A stretch of 19,954 bases of DNA from GCA-003244245 sp050699835 (GTDB lineage: Bacteria; Actinomycetota; Actinomycetes; Mycobacteriales; Pseudonocardiaceae): the NCBI GenBank assembly GCA_050699835.1, contig JBOHFW010000137.1, positions 1-19,954 on the forward strand, in the 5' to 3' direction. The stretch's first letter is position 1. Every line of letters starts with the position of its first letter. The notes under the pieces were generated by a model. It searched no databases. It saw only the letters and a program-made list of their open reading frames with translations, and was not told the origin of the DNA. Of this stretch, positions 13,766 through 19,954 are shown in pieces. The translations under genes and the position numbers were made by a program.

Positions 13766-15046
13766 ATGGATCTCAACATCGCACCAGATCGGCAGGTCGA
13801 TCAGATGGGGCGCTCGATGCTGGGGTGCCGGTTGTGCGGGACGGACCGATTGTGCAGCGTTGTCGACCTGGGAGCGACCCCGCCGTGTGAACGGTTCCTC
13901 ACCGCCCAACAGCTCGACGAGCCAGAGCCCACCTATCCGCTACACCTGCGGGTGTGCGCACAGTGCCTGCTCGCCCAGCTGCCACCGCTCATCACCCCCG
14001 AAGAGACGTTCACCAACTATGCCTATTTCTCCTCCTACTCAAGCTCGTGGGTGGACCATGCCAAACGGTTCGTGACGGAGGCGACCGATCGTCTCGGGCT
14101 CGGTACCGAATCGTTTGTCGTCGAGGTCGCCAGCAATGACGGCTACCTGCTCCAGCACGCGATCGCCAGCGGCTTGCGCTGCCTCGGCATCGAGCCGTCG
14201 ATCAACGTTGGCGAGGTGGCCCGGGAACGCGGGGTACCAACCCGGACCGCGTTCCTCACCCCGGACACCGCCGCAGCGGTCCGGGCCGGCCACGGTCCCG
14301 CTGATCTGGTAGTCGCAAACAACGTCTACGCGCACATCCCGGACATCGTCGGATTCACCCAAGGACTGCGCCGGCTCGTCGCCGAGGACGGCTGGGTGTC
14401 GATCGAGGTGCAACACCTGCTGACCCTGGTCCAGCTCACCCAGTTCGACACGATCTATCACGAGCACTTCCAGTACTACTCAGTGCTCACTGCACAACAG
14501 GCCCTCGCGACCGGCGGCCTGGCCCTTGTCGATGTCGAGTTGCTGCCCACCCATGGCGGGTCGCTCCGGTTGTGGGCGCGACCCGCGGAGATCGCCGATC
14601 CCCCGTCGGAGCGAGTGGGCGAGGTGCTCGCAGCCGAGCAGGCCGCCGGGCTGTCCACCGTAGCGGGGCACAACGGTCTGTCGAGGGCGGTGCAGCGGGT
14701 TCGTGCGGAGCTGCTGCGTTTTCTGTTGCACGCCGCCGAAACCGGGAAAACCGTGGTCGGCTACGGCGCTCCAGGGAAGGGCAACACCCTGCTGAACTAC
14801 TGCGGCATCCGGCCCGATCTGCTTGCTTACACAGTGGACCGTAACCCGTACAAGCACGGACGCTTCACACCCGGAACTCGGATCCCCATCCACCCAGTGG
14901 AGCGGATCGACACCGATCAACCCGACTACCTGCTCGTGCTGCCCTGGAACCTCCGGGCCGAGCTCACCGAGCAGCTCTCTCATATCCGCACATGGGGCGG
15001 CCAGCTGGTCTTTCCGATTCCCCGGCTCGAGGTGGTCTCTCCATGA
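13766..15046 (+). CDS. Sugar C-methyltransferase, TylCIII/TcaB9-like
   Basis: This 426-aa protein has the three-part build of nucleotide-sugar C-methyltransferases. The N-terminal zinc domain has CRLC at 21-24 and CAQC at 64-67. The SAM-binding core has VVEVASNDGYLLQ from 118 and ANNVYAHIPD from 184. The catalytic-region motif YHEHF is at 231-235, where the Tyr, Glu and His match those implicated in TcaB9-type enzymes. The C-terminal domain has GYGAPGKGNTLLNYCGI and YTVDRNPYKHGRFTPGT. These enzymes put a methyl group on a ring carbon of a keto-sugar nucleotide to make a branched sugar. ATG 13766 has a GAGG ribosome site 8 nt upstream. Its stop overlaps the cytidylyltransferase start as ATGA. 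Confidence 0.9.
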   Translation: MDLNIAPDRQVDQMGRSMLGCRLCGTDRLCSVVDLGATPPCERFLTAQQLDEPEPTYPLHLRVCAQCLLAQLPPLITPEETFTNYAYFSSYSSSWVDHAKRFVTEATDRLGLGTESFVVEVASNDGYLLQHAIASGLRCLGIEPSINVGEVARERGVPTRTAFLTPDTAAAVRAGHGPADLVVANNVYAHIPDIVGFTQGLRRLVAEDGWVSIEVQHLLTLVQLTQFDTIYHEHFQYYSVLTAQQALATGGLALVDVELLPTHGGSLRLWARPAEIADPPSERVGEVLAAEQAAGLSTVAGHNGLSRAVQRVRAELLRFLLHAAETGKTVVGYGAPGKGNTLLNYCGIRPDLLAYTVDRNPYKHGRFTPGTRIPIHPVERIDTDQPDYLLVLPWNLRAELTEQLSHIRTWGGQLVFPIPRLEVVSP

Positions 15047-15867
15047 AGGTGGTGCTGTTCTGTGGTGGCTACGGCATGCGGATGCGCAACGGCGCCGACG
15101 ATGACCTGCCCAAGCCGATGAACCGGGTCGGCCCACGACCGTTGCTCTGGCACGTCATGCGCTACTACGCCCACTTCGGGCACCGCGACTTCGTGCTGTG
15201 CCTGGGCTACGGCGCACATCACATCAAAGACTTCTTCCTTGACTACCAGGAGACGACATCCAACGATTTCGTGCTCCGCGGCGGCGACATCGAGCTGCTG
15301 GGCAACGACATCGCGGACTGGACGATCACGTTCGTGCACACTGGAATGGACACTCCGATCGGCGAGCGGTTGCGCCGTGTACGCGAGCACGTCGAGGGCG
15401 AGCCAGCGTTCCTGGCGAACTACGCCGATGTGCTCACCGATCTACCGCTGAACGCGATGATCAAGAAGTTTCTGGCCAGCGACGCCACCGCAGCGCTGCT
15501 CGCCGTTCCGCCTCAGGCCGCATTCCACTGCGTGGAACTCGGCGACGGCGACCGCGTGTCCGCCATCACAGTCGCCGGCCACCTTCCGCTGTGGGAAAAC
15601 GGCGGCTATTTCGTGCTCCGGCCGGAGGTGTTCCATCACCTGCCGGAGCACGGTGACCTCGTCGTGGACGCCTGCGGAGCTCTCGCCAAGCAGGGCAAGC
15701 TCATGGGCTATCCATACAACGGGTTCTGGCAGGCCGCCGATACGATCAAGGAGCGCAACGAGCTGGAGGCGGCCTACCAAGCCGGTACCCGGCCATGGAT
15801 GCTCTGGGAGCAACATCCCGATCGTTCACCCCTCCAGGGTCTGGTGGCCCAGGAACTGGAGCGCTGA
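15043..15867 (+). CDS. Glucose-1-phosphate cytidylyltransferase-like nucleotidyltransferase
   Basis: This 274-aa sugar-1-phosphate nucleotidyltransferase is closest in pattern to RfbF: VVLFCGGYGMRMR at 3-15, LPKPM at 22-26, PLLWHVMRYYAHFGHRDFVL from 33, FVHTGMDTPIGERLRRV from 97 and ANYADVLTDL from 125, with Asp129 as the likely metal ligand. It would activate a hexose-1-phosphate, probably with CTP. The G-G-x-G-M-R variant replaces the common GTR. Near the C-terminus, LWENGGYFVLRPEVF and YNGFWQAADTIKERNELE match the family. The partner CDP-glucose 4,6-dehydratase usually next to RfbF is not obvious, although the downstream epimerase-like gene could fill that place. ATG 15043 overlaps the methyltransferase stop. 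Nucleotide and sugar specificity are inferred. Confidence 0.8.
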   Translation: MKVVLFCGGYGMRMRNGADDDLPKPMNRVGPRPLLWHVMRYYAHFGHRDFVLCLGYGAHHIKDFFLDYQETTSNDFVLRGGDIELLGNDIADWTITFVHTGMDTPIGERLRRVREHVEGEPAFLANYADVLTDLPLNAMIKKFLASDATAALLAVPPQAAFHCVELGDGDRVSAITVAGHLPLWENGGYFVLRPEVFHHLPEHGDLVVDACGALAKQGKLMGYPYNGFWQAADTIKERNELEAAYQAGTRPWMLWEQHPDRSPLQGLVAQELER

Positions 15868-16533
15868 ATGCGTCGTTTGCGCCCGGAACGGTGCGACGAG
15901 CTGCTGCTGCTCGGCGCGCATTGCGACGATATCGCCATCGGCGCCGGTGGCACGCTGCTCGAGCTGTGTCGGGCCAACCCGGGACTGCGGGTGGTGGCCG
16001 CCGCGCTCTCCGGTGGCAGCAGCAGGCGCGAAGAGGAGGAGCGGGCGGCGCTGGAAGCGTTCTGCCCCCAGGCGAAGCTCGAGATCACCGTGCTCGATAT
16101 TCCGGACGGGCGATTTCCGGCGCACTGGGAGCGGGCCAAACACACTGTGCAGGAGCTGCGCCGACACTGTGACCCGGACCTCGTGCTGGCACCCCCGCCG
16201 CACGACGCACACCAGGACCACCGCACTCTGTCGCAGCTGGTACCGACTGCATTCCGGGACCATCTGATTCTCGGCTACGAGATCCCCAAGTGGGACGGCG
16301 ACCTGGCTCAACCTAACGCCTTCCTCCCGCTGCCCGCGGCGGTGATCGACCAGAAGATCGAACTGCTGCACAAGCATTACCCCTCACAGCACGACCAGGG
16401 GTGGTTTGACGAGGAGACGTTCCGCGGGCTGGCCCGGGTGCGCGGGGTGCAATGCCACAGCCGCTACGCCGAGGCCTTCCACGCGTCGAAGCTGTGCCTT
16501 CGGGTCGATGCACCAGGGCTGGTCCGGCGATGA
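15868..16533 (+). CDS. PIG-L (LmbE-like) family zinc deacetylase
   Basis: This 221-aa protein has the PIG-L metal motif as LGAHCDDIAIGAGG: His18 and Asp21 as zinc ligands and Asp20 as general base. The second histidine cluster, HDAHQDH at 112-118, supplies the third ligand (probably His118). PIG-L/MshB enzymes remove acetyl groups from N-acetylglucosaminyl compounds, so a deacetylated amino sugar or glycolipid is the likely product. The usual AHPDDE is here AHCDDI, with Cys for Pro and Ile for Glu. Its ATG directly follows the TGA of the nucleotidyltransferase, and its own stop is 7 nt before the next start. Whether it acts on a nucleotide sugar, a lipid-linked sugar or a side branch is not known. 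Confidence 0.85.
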   Translation: MRRLRPERCDELLLLGAHCDDIAIGAGGTLLELCRANPGLRVVAAALSGGSSRREEEERAALEAFCPQAKLEITVLDIPDGRFPAHWERAKHTVQELRRHCDPDLVLAPPPHDAHQDHRTLSQLVPTAFRDHLILGYEIPKWDGDLAQPNAFLPLPAAVIDQKIELLHKHYPSQHDQGWFDEETFRGLARVRGVQCHSRYAEAFHASKLCLRVDAPGLVRR

Positions 16534-16540
16534 GAGGACG

Positions 16541-17590
16541 ATGACGGTGCGTGTTCTGCTGACCGGCCACCAGGGCTATCTCGGCACCGTCATGGCACCG
16601 GTGCTCTCCGCTGCCGGGCACGACGTCGTGGGCCTGGACTCCGGGCTCTACGCCGACTGTGTGCTCGGACCGGAACCAAGCGATCCCACGAGCCATCCCA
16701 TCGACCTGCGCGACGTGGCGGCGGAGCACCTCGCGGGATTCGATGCGGTCGTCCACCTCGCGGCACTATCCAACGACCCGCTCGGATCACTCACTCCGCA
16801 TATTACCTATGCGATCAACCACCACGCCTCGATCCGGCTGGCACGGCTGGCCCAGGAGGCGGGTGTGCAGCGCTTCCTCTATGCCTCGACCTGCTCGGTA
16901 TACGGCGCCTCCGGGGGCGACGAGCTGGTCGATGAGGACGCGCCGCTGCGGCCGGTGACGCCCTACGCCAAGTCGAAGGTGCGCGTCGAAGACGATCTCG
17001 CCGAGCTGGCGGACCCGGACTTCAGCCCCGTCTTCCTGCGCAATGCCACGGCATTCGGCTTCTCGCCGCGGCTGCGCGCCGACATCGTGCTCAACAACCT
17101 GGTGGGGTACGCCCTGCTCACCGGGGTGGTCCGGGTGCTCTCCGACGGCACACCCTGGCGGCCGCTGGTGCACGCCGCAGACATCGCCGCGGCCTTCGCG
17201 TCCGCATTGACCGCGCCCCGGGATGCCATCCACTGCCGGGCGTTCAACGTCGGCACCGAAGACAACAACCTGCGGGTCTCCGAGATCGCCGACGCGGTCG
17301 CCGCCGCGGTGCCGGGCTCCAGAGTGGTCATCACCGGCGAGACAGGCGCCGACCCCCGCTCCTACCGGGTCGACTTCTCCCGGTTGCGGGCCGCGCTGCC
17401 CGGCTACCGATGCAGGTGGTCGGTGCCGGCCGGAGCCACCGAGCTCGCCGCGGCCTATGCCAAGCACGGCCTGACTCAGGAGGCCTTCGACCGCCGCTTC
17501 ACCCGGCTGGCCCGGCTCACTGACCGTCGCGCACACGGCAGCCTGGACGGATCCCTGCGCCCGGTAGGCGAGGTCTCCGGCGATGACTGA
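16541..17590 (+). CDS. NAD-dependent epimerase/dehydratase (extended SDR)
   Basis: This 349-aa extended short-chain dehydrogenase has the NAD motif LTGHQGYLG (GHQGYLG at 9-15), the active-site stretch YASTCSVYGAS (Ser116, Thr117) and the Tyr142-x-x-x-Lys146 pair in PYAKSK. VHLAALSNDP from 71 and the substrate-side FRNATAFGF-like and PWRPLVHAADIAAA stretches are typical of nucleotide-sugar epimerases and dehydratases. ATG 16541 follows a GAGAGGA ribosome site; in-frame sequence further upstream belongs to the deacetylase gene. Its end overlaps the DUF4910 gene by 8 bp. It may act as 4,6-dehydratase, epimerase or ketoreductase on the sugar made by the neighbouring enzymes. The sequence alone does not decide. 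Confidence 0.85.
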   Translation: MTVRVLLTGHQGYLGTVMAPVLSAAGHDVVGLDSGLYADCVLGPEPSDPTSHPIDLRDVAAEHLAGFDAVVHLAALSNDPLGSLTPHITYAINHHASIRLARLAQEAGVQRFLYASTCSVYGASGGDELVDEDAPLRPVTPYAKSKVRVEDDLAELADPDFSPVFLRNATAFGFSPRLRADIVLNNLVGYALLTGVVRVLSDGTPWRPLVHAADIAAAFASALTAPRDAIHCRAFNVGTEDNNLRVSEIADAVAAAVPGSRVVITGETGADPRSYRVDFSRLRAALPGYRCRWSVPAGATELAAAYAKHGLTQEAFDRRFTRLARLTDRRAHGSLDGSLRPVGEVSGDD

Positions 17591-18857
17591 CGACGGGAGG
17601 ATGATGCACGACCTGGTCACGCGGCTGTTCCCGTTATGCCGCAGCATCACCGGCGACGGGGTCCGCCAAACACTGACGATCGTCCACGAGTCGATCCCGC
17701 TGCAGACGCACGAGGTGCCCACCGGAACTCCGGTGTTCGACTGGACGGTGCCGCGAGAGTGGAACATCCGCGACGCCTACATCAAGGACCGCTCCGGGGC
17801 GCGGGTCGTGGACTTCCGCGCGTCCAATCTGCACGTGATGAGTTACAGCATGCCGGTGGCCGCCACGATGACGCTGCATGAACTACGTCCGCACCTGCAC
17901 ACCCTGCCAGAGCAACCCGACCTCATCCCCTACCGCACCTCCTATTACGCCGAGGACTGGGGCTTCTGCCTGCGCCACGACCTGCTCCGGCAACTCCCGG
18001 AGGGCGAGTACGAGGTCCGCATCGACGCCAGCCTCACCGAGGGCCATCTGAGCTACGGCGAGCATGTGGTGCCCGGCCAGGTCGAGGACGAGGTGCTCGT
18101 CTCCTGCCACGTCTGCCACCCCTCGCTAGCCAATGACAACCTGGCCGGAATCGCCGTCGCGGTGTTCCTGGCGCAGCGGCGCAGCGCCGCGAAGCCCTGG
18201 TACACCTACCGTTTCCTGTTCATCCCGGGCACCATCGGCTCGATCACCTGGCTGGCCCTCAACCAGGAGCATGTCGGGCGGATCAGGCACGGGCTGGTGT
18301 TGGCCTGTGCGGGCGATCCCGGCAAGCTGACCTATAAGCGCAGCCGGCGGGGCGACGCGGAGATCGACCAGGTCGTTCGGCATGTGCTGTCGAGCTCGGG
18401 GCGCCCACACGAGATCGTCGGGTTCTCTCCATACGGCTACGACGAGCGACAGTTCTGCTCGCCGGGTTTCAACCTGCCCGTCGGGAGCCTGACCAGGACA
18501 CCGCACGCGCGATACCCGGAGTACCACACCTCCGCTGACGACCTGGACTTCGTCTCATCCGAAGCGATGGGTGAAACCCTGGAAACCTGCTGGCAGGTGT
18601 TCGGCGTCCTGGAGCGCAACCGCCGCTACGTCAACCTCAACCCGCACTGTGAGCCACAACTCGGCAAACGCGGGCTGTACGGGTCGGTCGGTGGGCGCAG
18701 CGACACCCAGCAGCGCCAGATGGCAATGTTGTGGTTGCTCAACCTGTCCGACGGCGAACACAGCCTGCTGGACATCGCCGAGCGATCTGGAATGCCGTTC
18801 GACCTCATCGCGGAGATCGCTGAGTTGCTTCGGAAGGCCGATCTGGTGAAGGGCTGA
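17583..18857 (+). CDS. DUF4910 protein: M28-aminopeptidase-like fold with C-terminal winged helix
   Basis: The 424-aa product matches the DUF4910 family: an aminopeptidase-like domain with a small inserted domain and a winged-helix tail. SCHVCHPSLANDNLAG from 174 carries candidate metal ligands His179 and Asp185. PGTIGSITWL from 215, YGYDERQFCSPGFNLPVGSL from 284 (Asp287, Glu288) and YHTSADDLDF from 314 (His315) complete a zinc-peptidase-like site. Residues 376-424, ending LIAEIAELLRKADLVKG, fit the winged helix. ATG 17583 has GAGGT 8 nt upstream and overlaps the epimerase stop by 8 bp. Members recur in polysaccharide and natural-product sugar loci and have no established reaction. Hydrolysis of an amide on a sugar, or a structural role, are both open. 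Confidence 0.85.
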   Translation: MTDDGRMMHDLVTRLFPLCRSITGDGVRQTLTIVHESIPLQTHEVPTGTPVFDWTVPREWNIRDAYIKDRSGARVVDFRASNLHVMSYSMPVAATMTLHELRPHLHTLPEQPDLIPYRTSYYAEDWGFCLRHDLLRQLPEGEYEVRIDASLTEGHLSYGEHVVPGQVEDEVLVSCHVCHPSLANDNLAGIAVAVFLAQRRSAAKPWYTYRFLFIPGTIGSITWLALNQEHVGRIRHGLVLACAGDPGKLTYKRSRRGDAEIDQVVRHVLSSSGRPHEIVGFSPYGYDERQFCSPGFNLPVGSLTRTPHARYPEYHTSADDLDFVSSEAMGETLETCWQVFGVLERNRRYVNLNPHCEPQLGKRGLYGSVGGRSDTQQRQMAMLWLLNLSDGEHSLLDIAERSGMPFDLIAEIAELLRKADLVKG

Positions 18858-18925
18858 GACGACAAATCGCCACCAAAGAACCGCAGCCGGCGCTGCCCCC
18901 AGCGCTTCGCGGGCCGATCGGGATC

Positions 18926-19534
18926 ATGGCGGTCATCGCCGCTGCGCTGACCGCCGTTCTCGCCGCCCGCTTCGCGGGCAACGTGGCCGCCAGTCCGCTG
19001 GACAGGTGGGCCCAGACCGCGGTGCAGAACCTGCTTCCGCAGGGCGGACCCACTGCGCTGCTGATCAATCTCGTCGGTGAGCCGATGGTGGCAGCCGTCC
19101 TGGTCGGTCTGCTGGCGGTGACCTGCCTGGCCCTGCGGCGACGGCGGCTGGCCGTGGTCGCCGTCGCCGGCCCGTGCTTGACCGGCATCGCCACCACGGT
19201 GCTCAAGCCGGTGATCGGCCGAACGATTCATGGCGGCTATCTCGCCTTTCCCAGCGGGCACACCGCCGCGGCGACCGGGTTGGCACTCATCGTCGTGCTG
19301 CTGGCGGTTGATCTGCTCCGGGCCGGGAGGCTGCTGGGCGTGCTGTTCATCCTCACCGGAGCGGGCGCGGCCGGTGCGACGATGGCCTGGGCTCAAGTCG
19401 CCCTGACCATGCACTACCCGACCGACACGATCGGTGGCTTCTGCACAGCGATGGCCGTTCTCCCCGCGACTGCGTTGCTGGTCGACAGGTTCGCCGCGCA
19501 GCGACGCGAAACTGCCGGCCATACCGGTCGCTGA
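18926..19534 (+). CDS. PAP2-family phosphatase with altered motifs
   Basis: This 202-aa membrane protein has about five hydrophobic segments and the PAP2 core: KPVIGRT at 94-100, FPSGHTAAA with PSGH at 109-112, and TMHYPTDTIGG with His163 and Asp167. PAP2 enzymes dephosphorylate lipid pyrophosphates or phosphates, so recycling of undecaprenyl pyrophosphate released by polymerisation is a natural role here. The motifs are not complete: the second Arg of motif 1 (KxxxxxxRP) is replaced, and motif 3, normally SR-x5-H, reads AQ-x5-H, with Gln157 in place of Arg. ATG 18926 lacks a clear ribosome site and lies 68 bp after the DUF4910 stop; an earlier non-standard start is possible. Confidence 0.78.
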   Translation: MAVIAAALTAVLAARFAGNVAASPLDRWAQTAVQNLLPQGGPTALLINLVGEPMVAAVLVGLLAVTCLALRRRRLAVVAVAGPCLTGIATTVLKPVIGRTIHGGYLAFPSGHTAAATGLALIVVLLAVDLLRAGRLLGVLFILTGAGAAGATMAWAQVALTMHYPTDTIGGFCTAMAVLPATALLVDRFAAQRRETAGHTGR

Positions 19535-19541
19535 GGACGAG

Positions 19542-19568
19542 CCGCCGGGCCGGAGCGCCTCGCGGCGG
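19542..19568. terminator. GC-rich hairpin at the end of the plus-strand run
   Basis: CCGCCG at 19542-19547 pairs with CGGCGG at 19563-19568 around a 15-nt GC-rich loop. It lies in the 43-bp gap between the PAP2 stop and the stop of the convergent gene. No T-run follows, as is common in high-GC actinobacteria, so position is the main support. Confidence 0.4.
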
Positions 19569-19577
19569 GATGGTTGC

Positions 19578-19954
19578 TCAGCACGCAGGCGATCCACCGG
19601 AGAACGTGCTGCAGGTGTCCTGGGAGTACGGCGCGGACTGCCATTGTGCGGCGTCGAAGGTGCGGCCGGTGTCGTGGGCCATGAACGTCCATGGGCCCGT
19701 ATACGAGTTGCTGCGCCATCGGTTGCCCTGCCGGAAGGTGATCGCTTCCTGAACCACGGTCTGCTGGTAGGGCGACCAGCTCGGGAAAGTCCCGAAGTTG
19801 GACAGCACCGCCATGCGGCCGCACAAGCTGTTCGTGCAGCCCATGCTCGCGGGGTCAAACAGGAACCGGTTCCCGTGGATGTCGAGTCGTTGGGTTTTCC
19901 ACCGGCAGTCGTGGTAGAGGGGTGGGGTGTTGATGGCGGGTGTGGAGCAGGTGG
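19578..19954 (-). CDS. C-terminal part of a probably secreted protein (5' end off the window)
   Basis: The minus strand is open from the right edge to a TGA at 19578-19580, giving 124 residues. An internal Met at 19844 looks like a start but the frame continues upstream with similar sequence (DCRWKTQRLDIHGNRFLFD), so I read it as one partial gene. The segment is rich in Trp, Tyr, Ser and Cys (Cys in TCSTP, DCRW, GCTNSLCG, DTCST and SPAC), has FDPASMGCTNSLCGRMAVLS and ITFRQGNRWRSNSYTGPWTF, and has no membrane segment. That suggests an exported, disulfide-bonded domain such as the end of a beta-helix or carbohydrate-active protein. I do not recognise the family with certainty. Its place beside an exopolysaccharide locus hints at polymer processing. 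Confidence 0.55.
   Translation of the reverse strand, partial: TCSTPAINTPPLYHDCRWKTQRLDIHGNRFLFDPASMGCTNSLCGRMAVLSNFGTFPSWSPYQQTVVQEAITFRQGNRWRSNSYTGPWTFMAHDTGRTFDAAQWQSAPYSQDTCSTFSGGSPAC

Noticed and set aside
12926..13909. Long minus-strand frame with Gly/Leu-rich repeats
   Set aside because: It mirrors the proline-rich repeat of the lipoprotein; no ribosome site or motif supports it.
18626..19858. 410-codon minus-strand frame opposite the DUF4910 and PAP2 genes
   Set aside because: Its sequence is low-complexity Arg/Pro/Gly, as expected from the reverse of high-GC coding DNA, and both opposite genes have clear family motifs.

Overview
The window is high-GC DNA (77% GC in a hand-counted 60-base block at 17161-17220). 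It has short intergenic gaps, GTG/TTG starts and stop-start overlaps, which fits an actinobacterium, possibly of the Pseudonocardiaceae type; the family is a guess. Nearly the whole window is a Wzx/Wzy-style exopolysaccharide or capsule locus. No tRNA, rRNA, insertion sequence or CRISPR array was seen.

Left edge to 4.3 kb. A small membrane protein runs off the left edge on the minus strand. A long polytopic initiating sugar-phosphate transferase (434-1972, +) faces an Alg14/Alg13-like fused glycosyltransferase (2006-2992, -). Divergent from that is a FemAB/GNAT-fold transferase (3221-4273, +).

4.3-11.75 kb. Seven minus-strand genes read leftward and look like one operon: a WlbA-like Gfo/Idh/MocA oxidoreductase, a DegT-type sugar aminotransferase, a Wzz-like chain-length protein, a MurJ-family flippase, a Wzy/O-antigen-ligase-like membrane protein, a short monotopic initiating transferase and a small membrane protein. 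The first six are joined by overlaps. Together they would make an amino sugar, load it on a lipid carrier, flip the unit, polymerise it and control chain length.

11.75-12.66 kb. About 0.9 kb without a credible gene separates the two divergent operons. It holds two perfect inverted repeats and a 9-nt element shared by the two sides.

12.66-19.5 kb. Plus-strand genes: a putative lipoprotein with a PPPSN-type proline-rich repeat, partly in unusually AT-rich DNA, then a compact run of a C-methyltransferase, a glucose-1-phosphate cytidylyltransferase-like enzyme, a PIG-L deacetylase, an NAD-dependent epimerase/dehydratase, a DUF4910 (M28-peptidase-fold) protein and a PAP2 phosphatase. The middle five overlap, abut or lie 7 nt apart. 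This set suggests an uncharacterised branched or deacetylated sugar pathway and is the best candidate here for an undescribed system.

Right edge. The 3' part of a probably secreted, Cys/Trp-rich protein enters on the minus strand.
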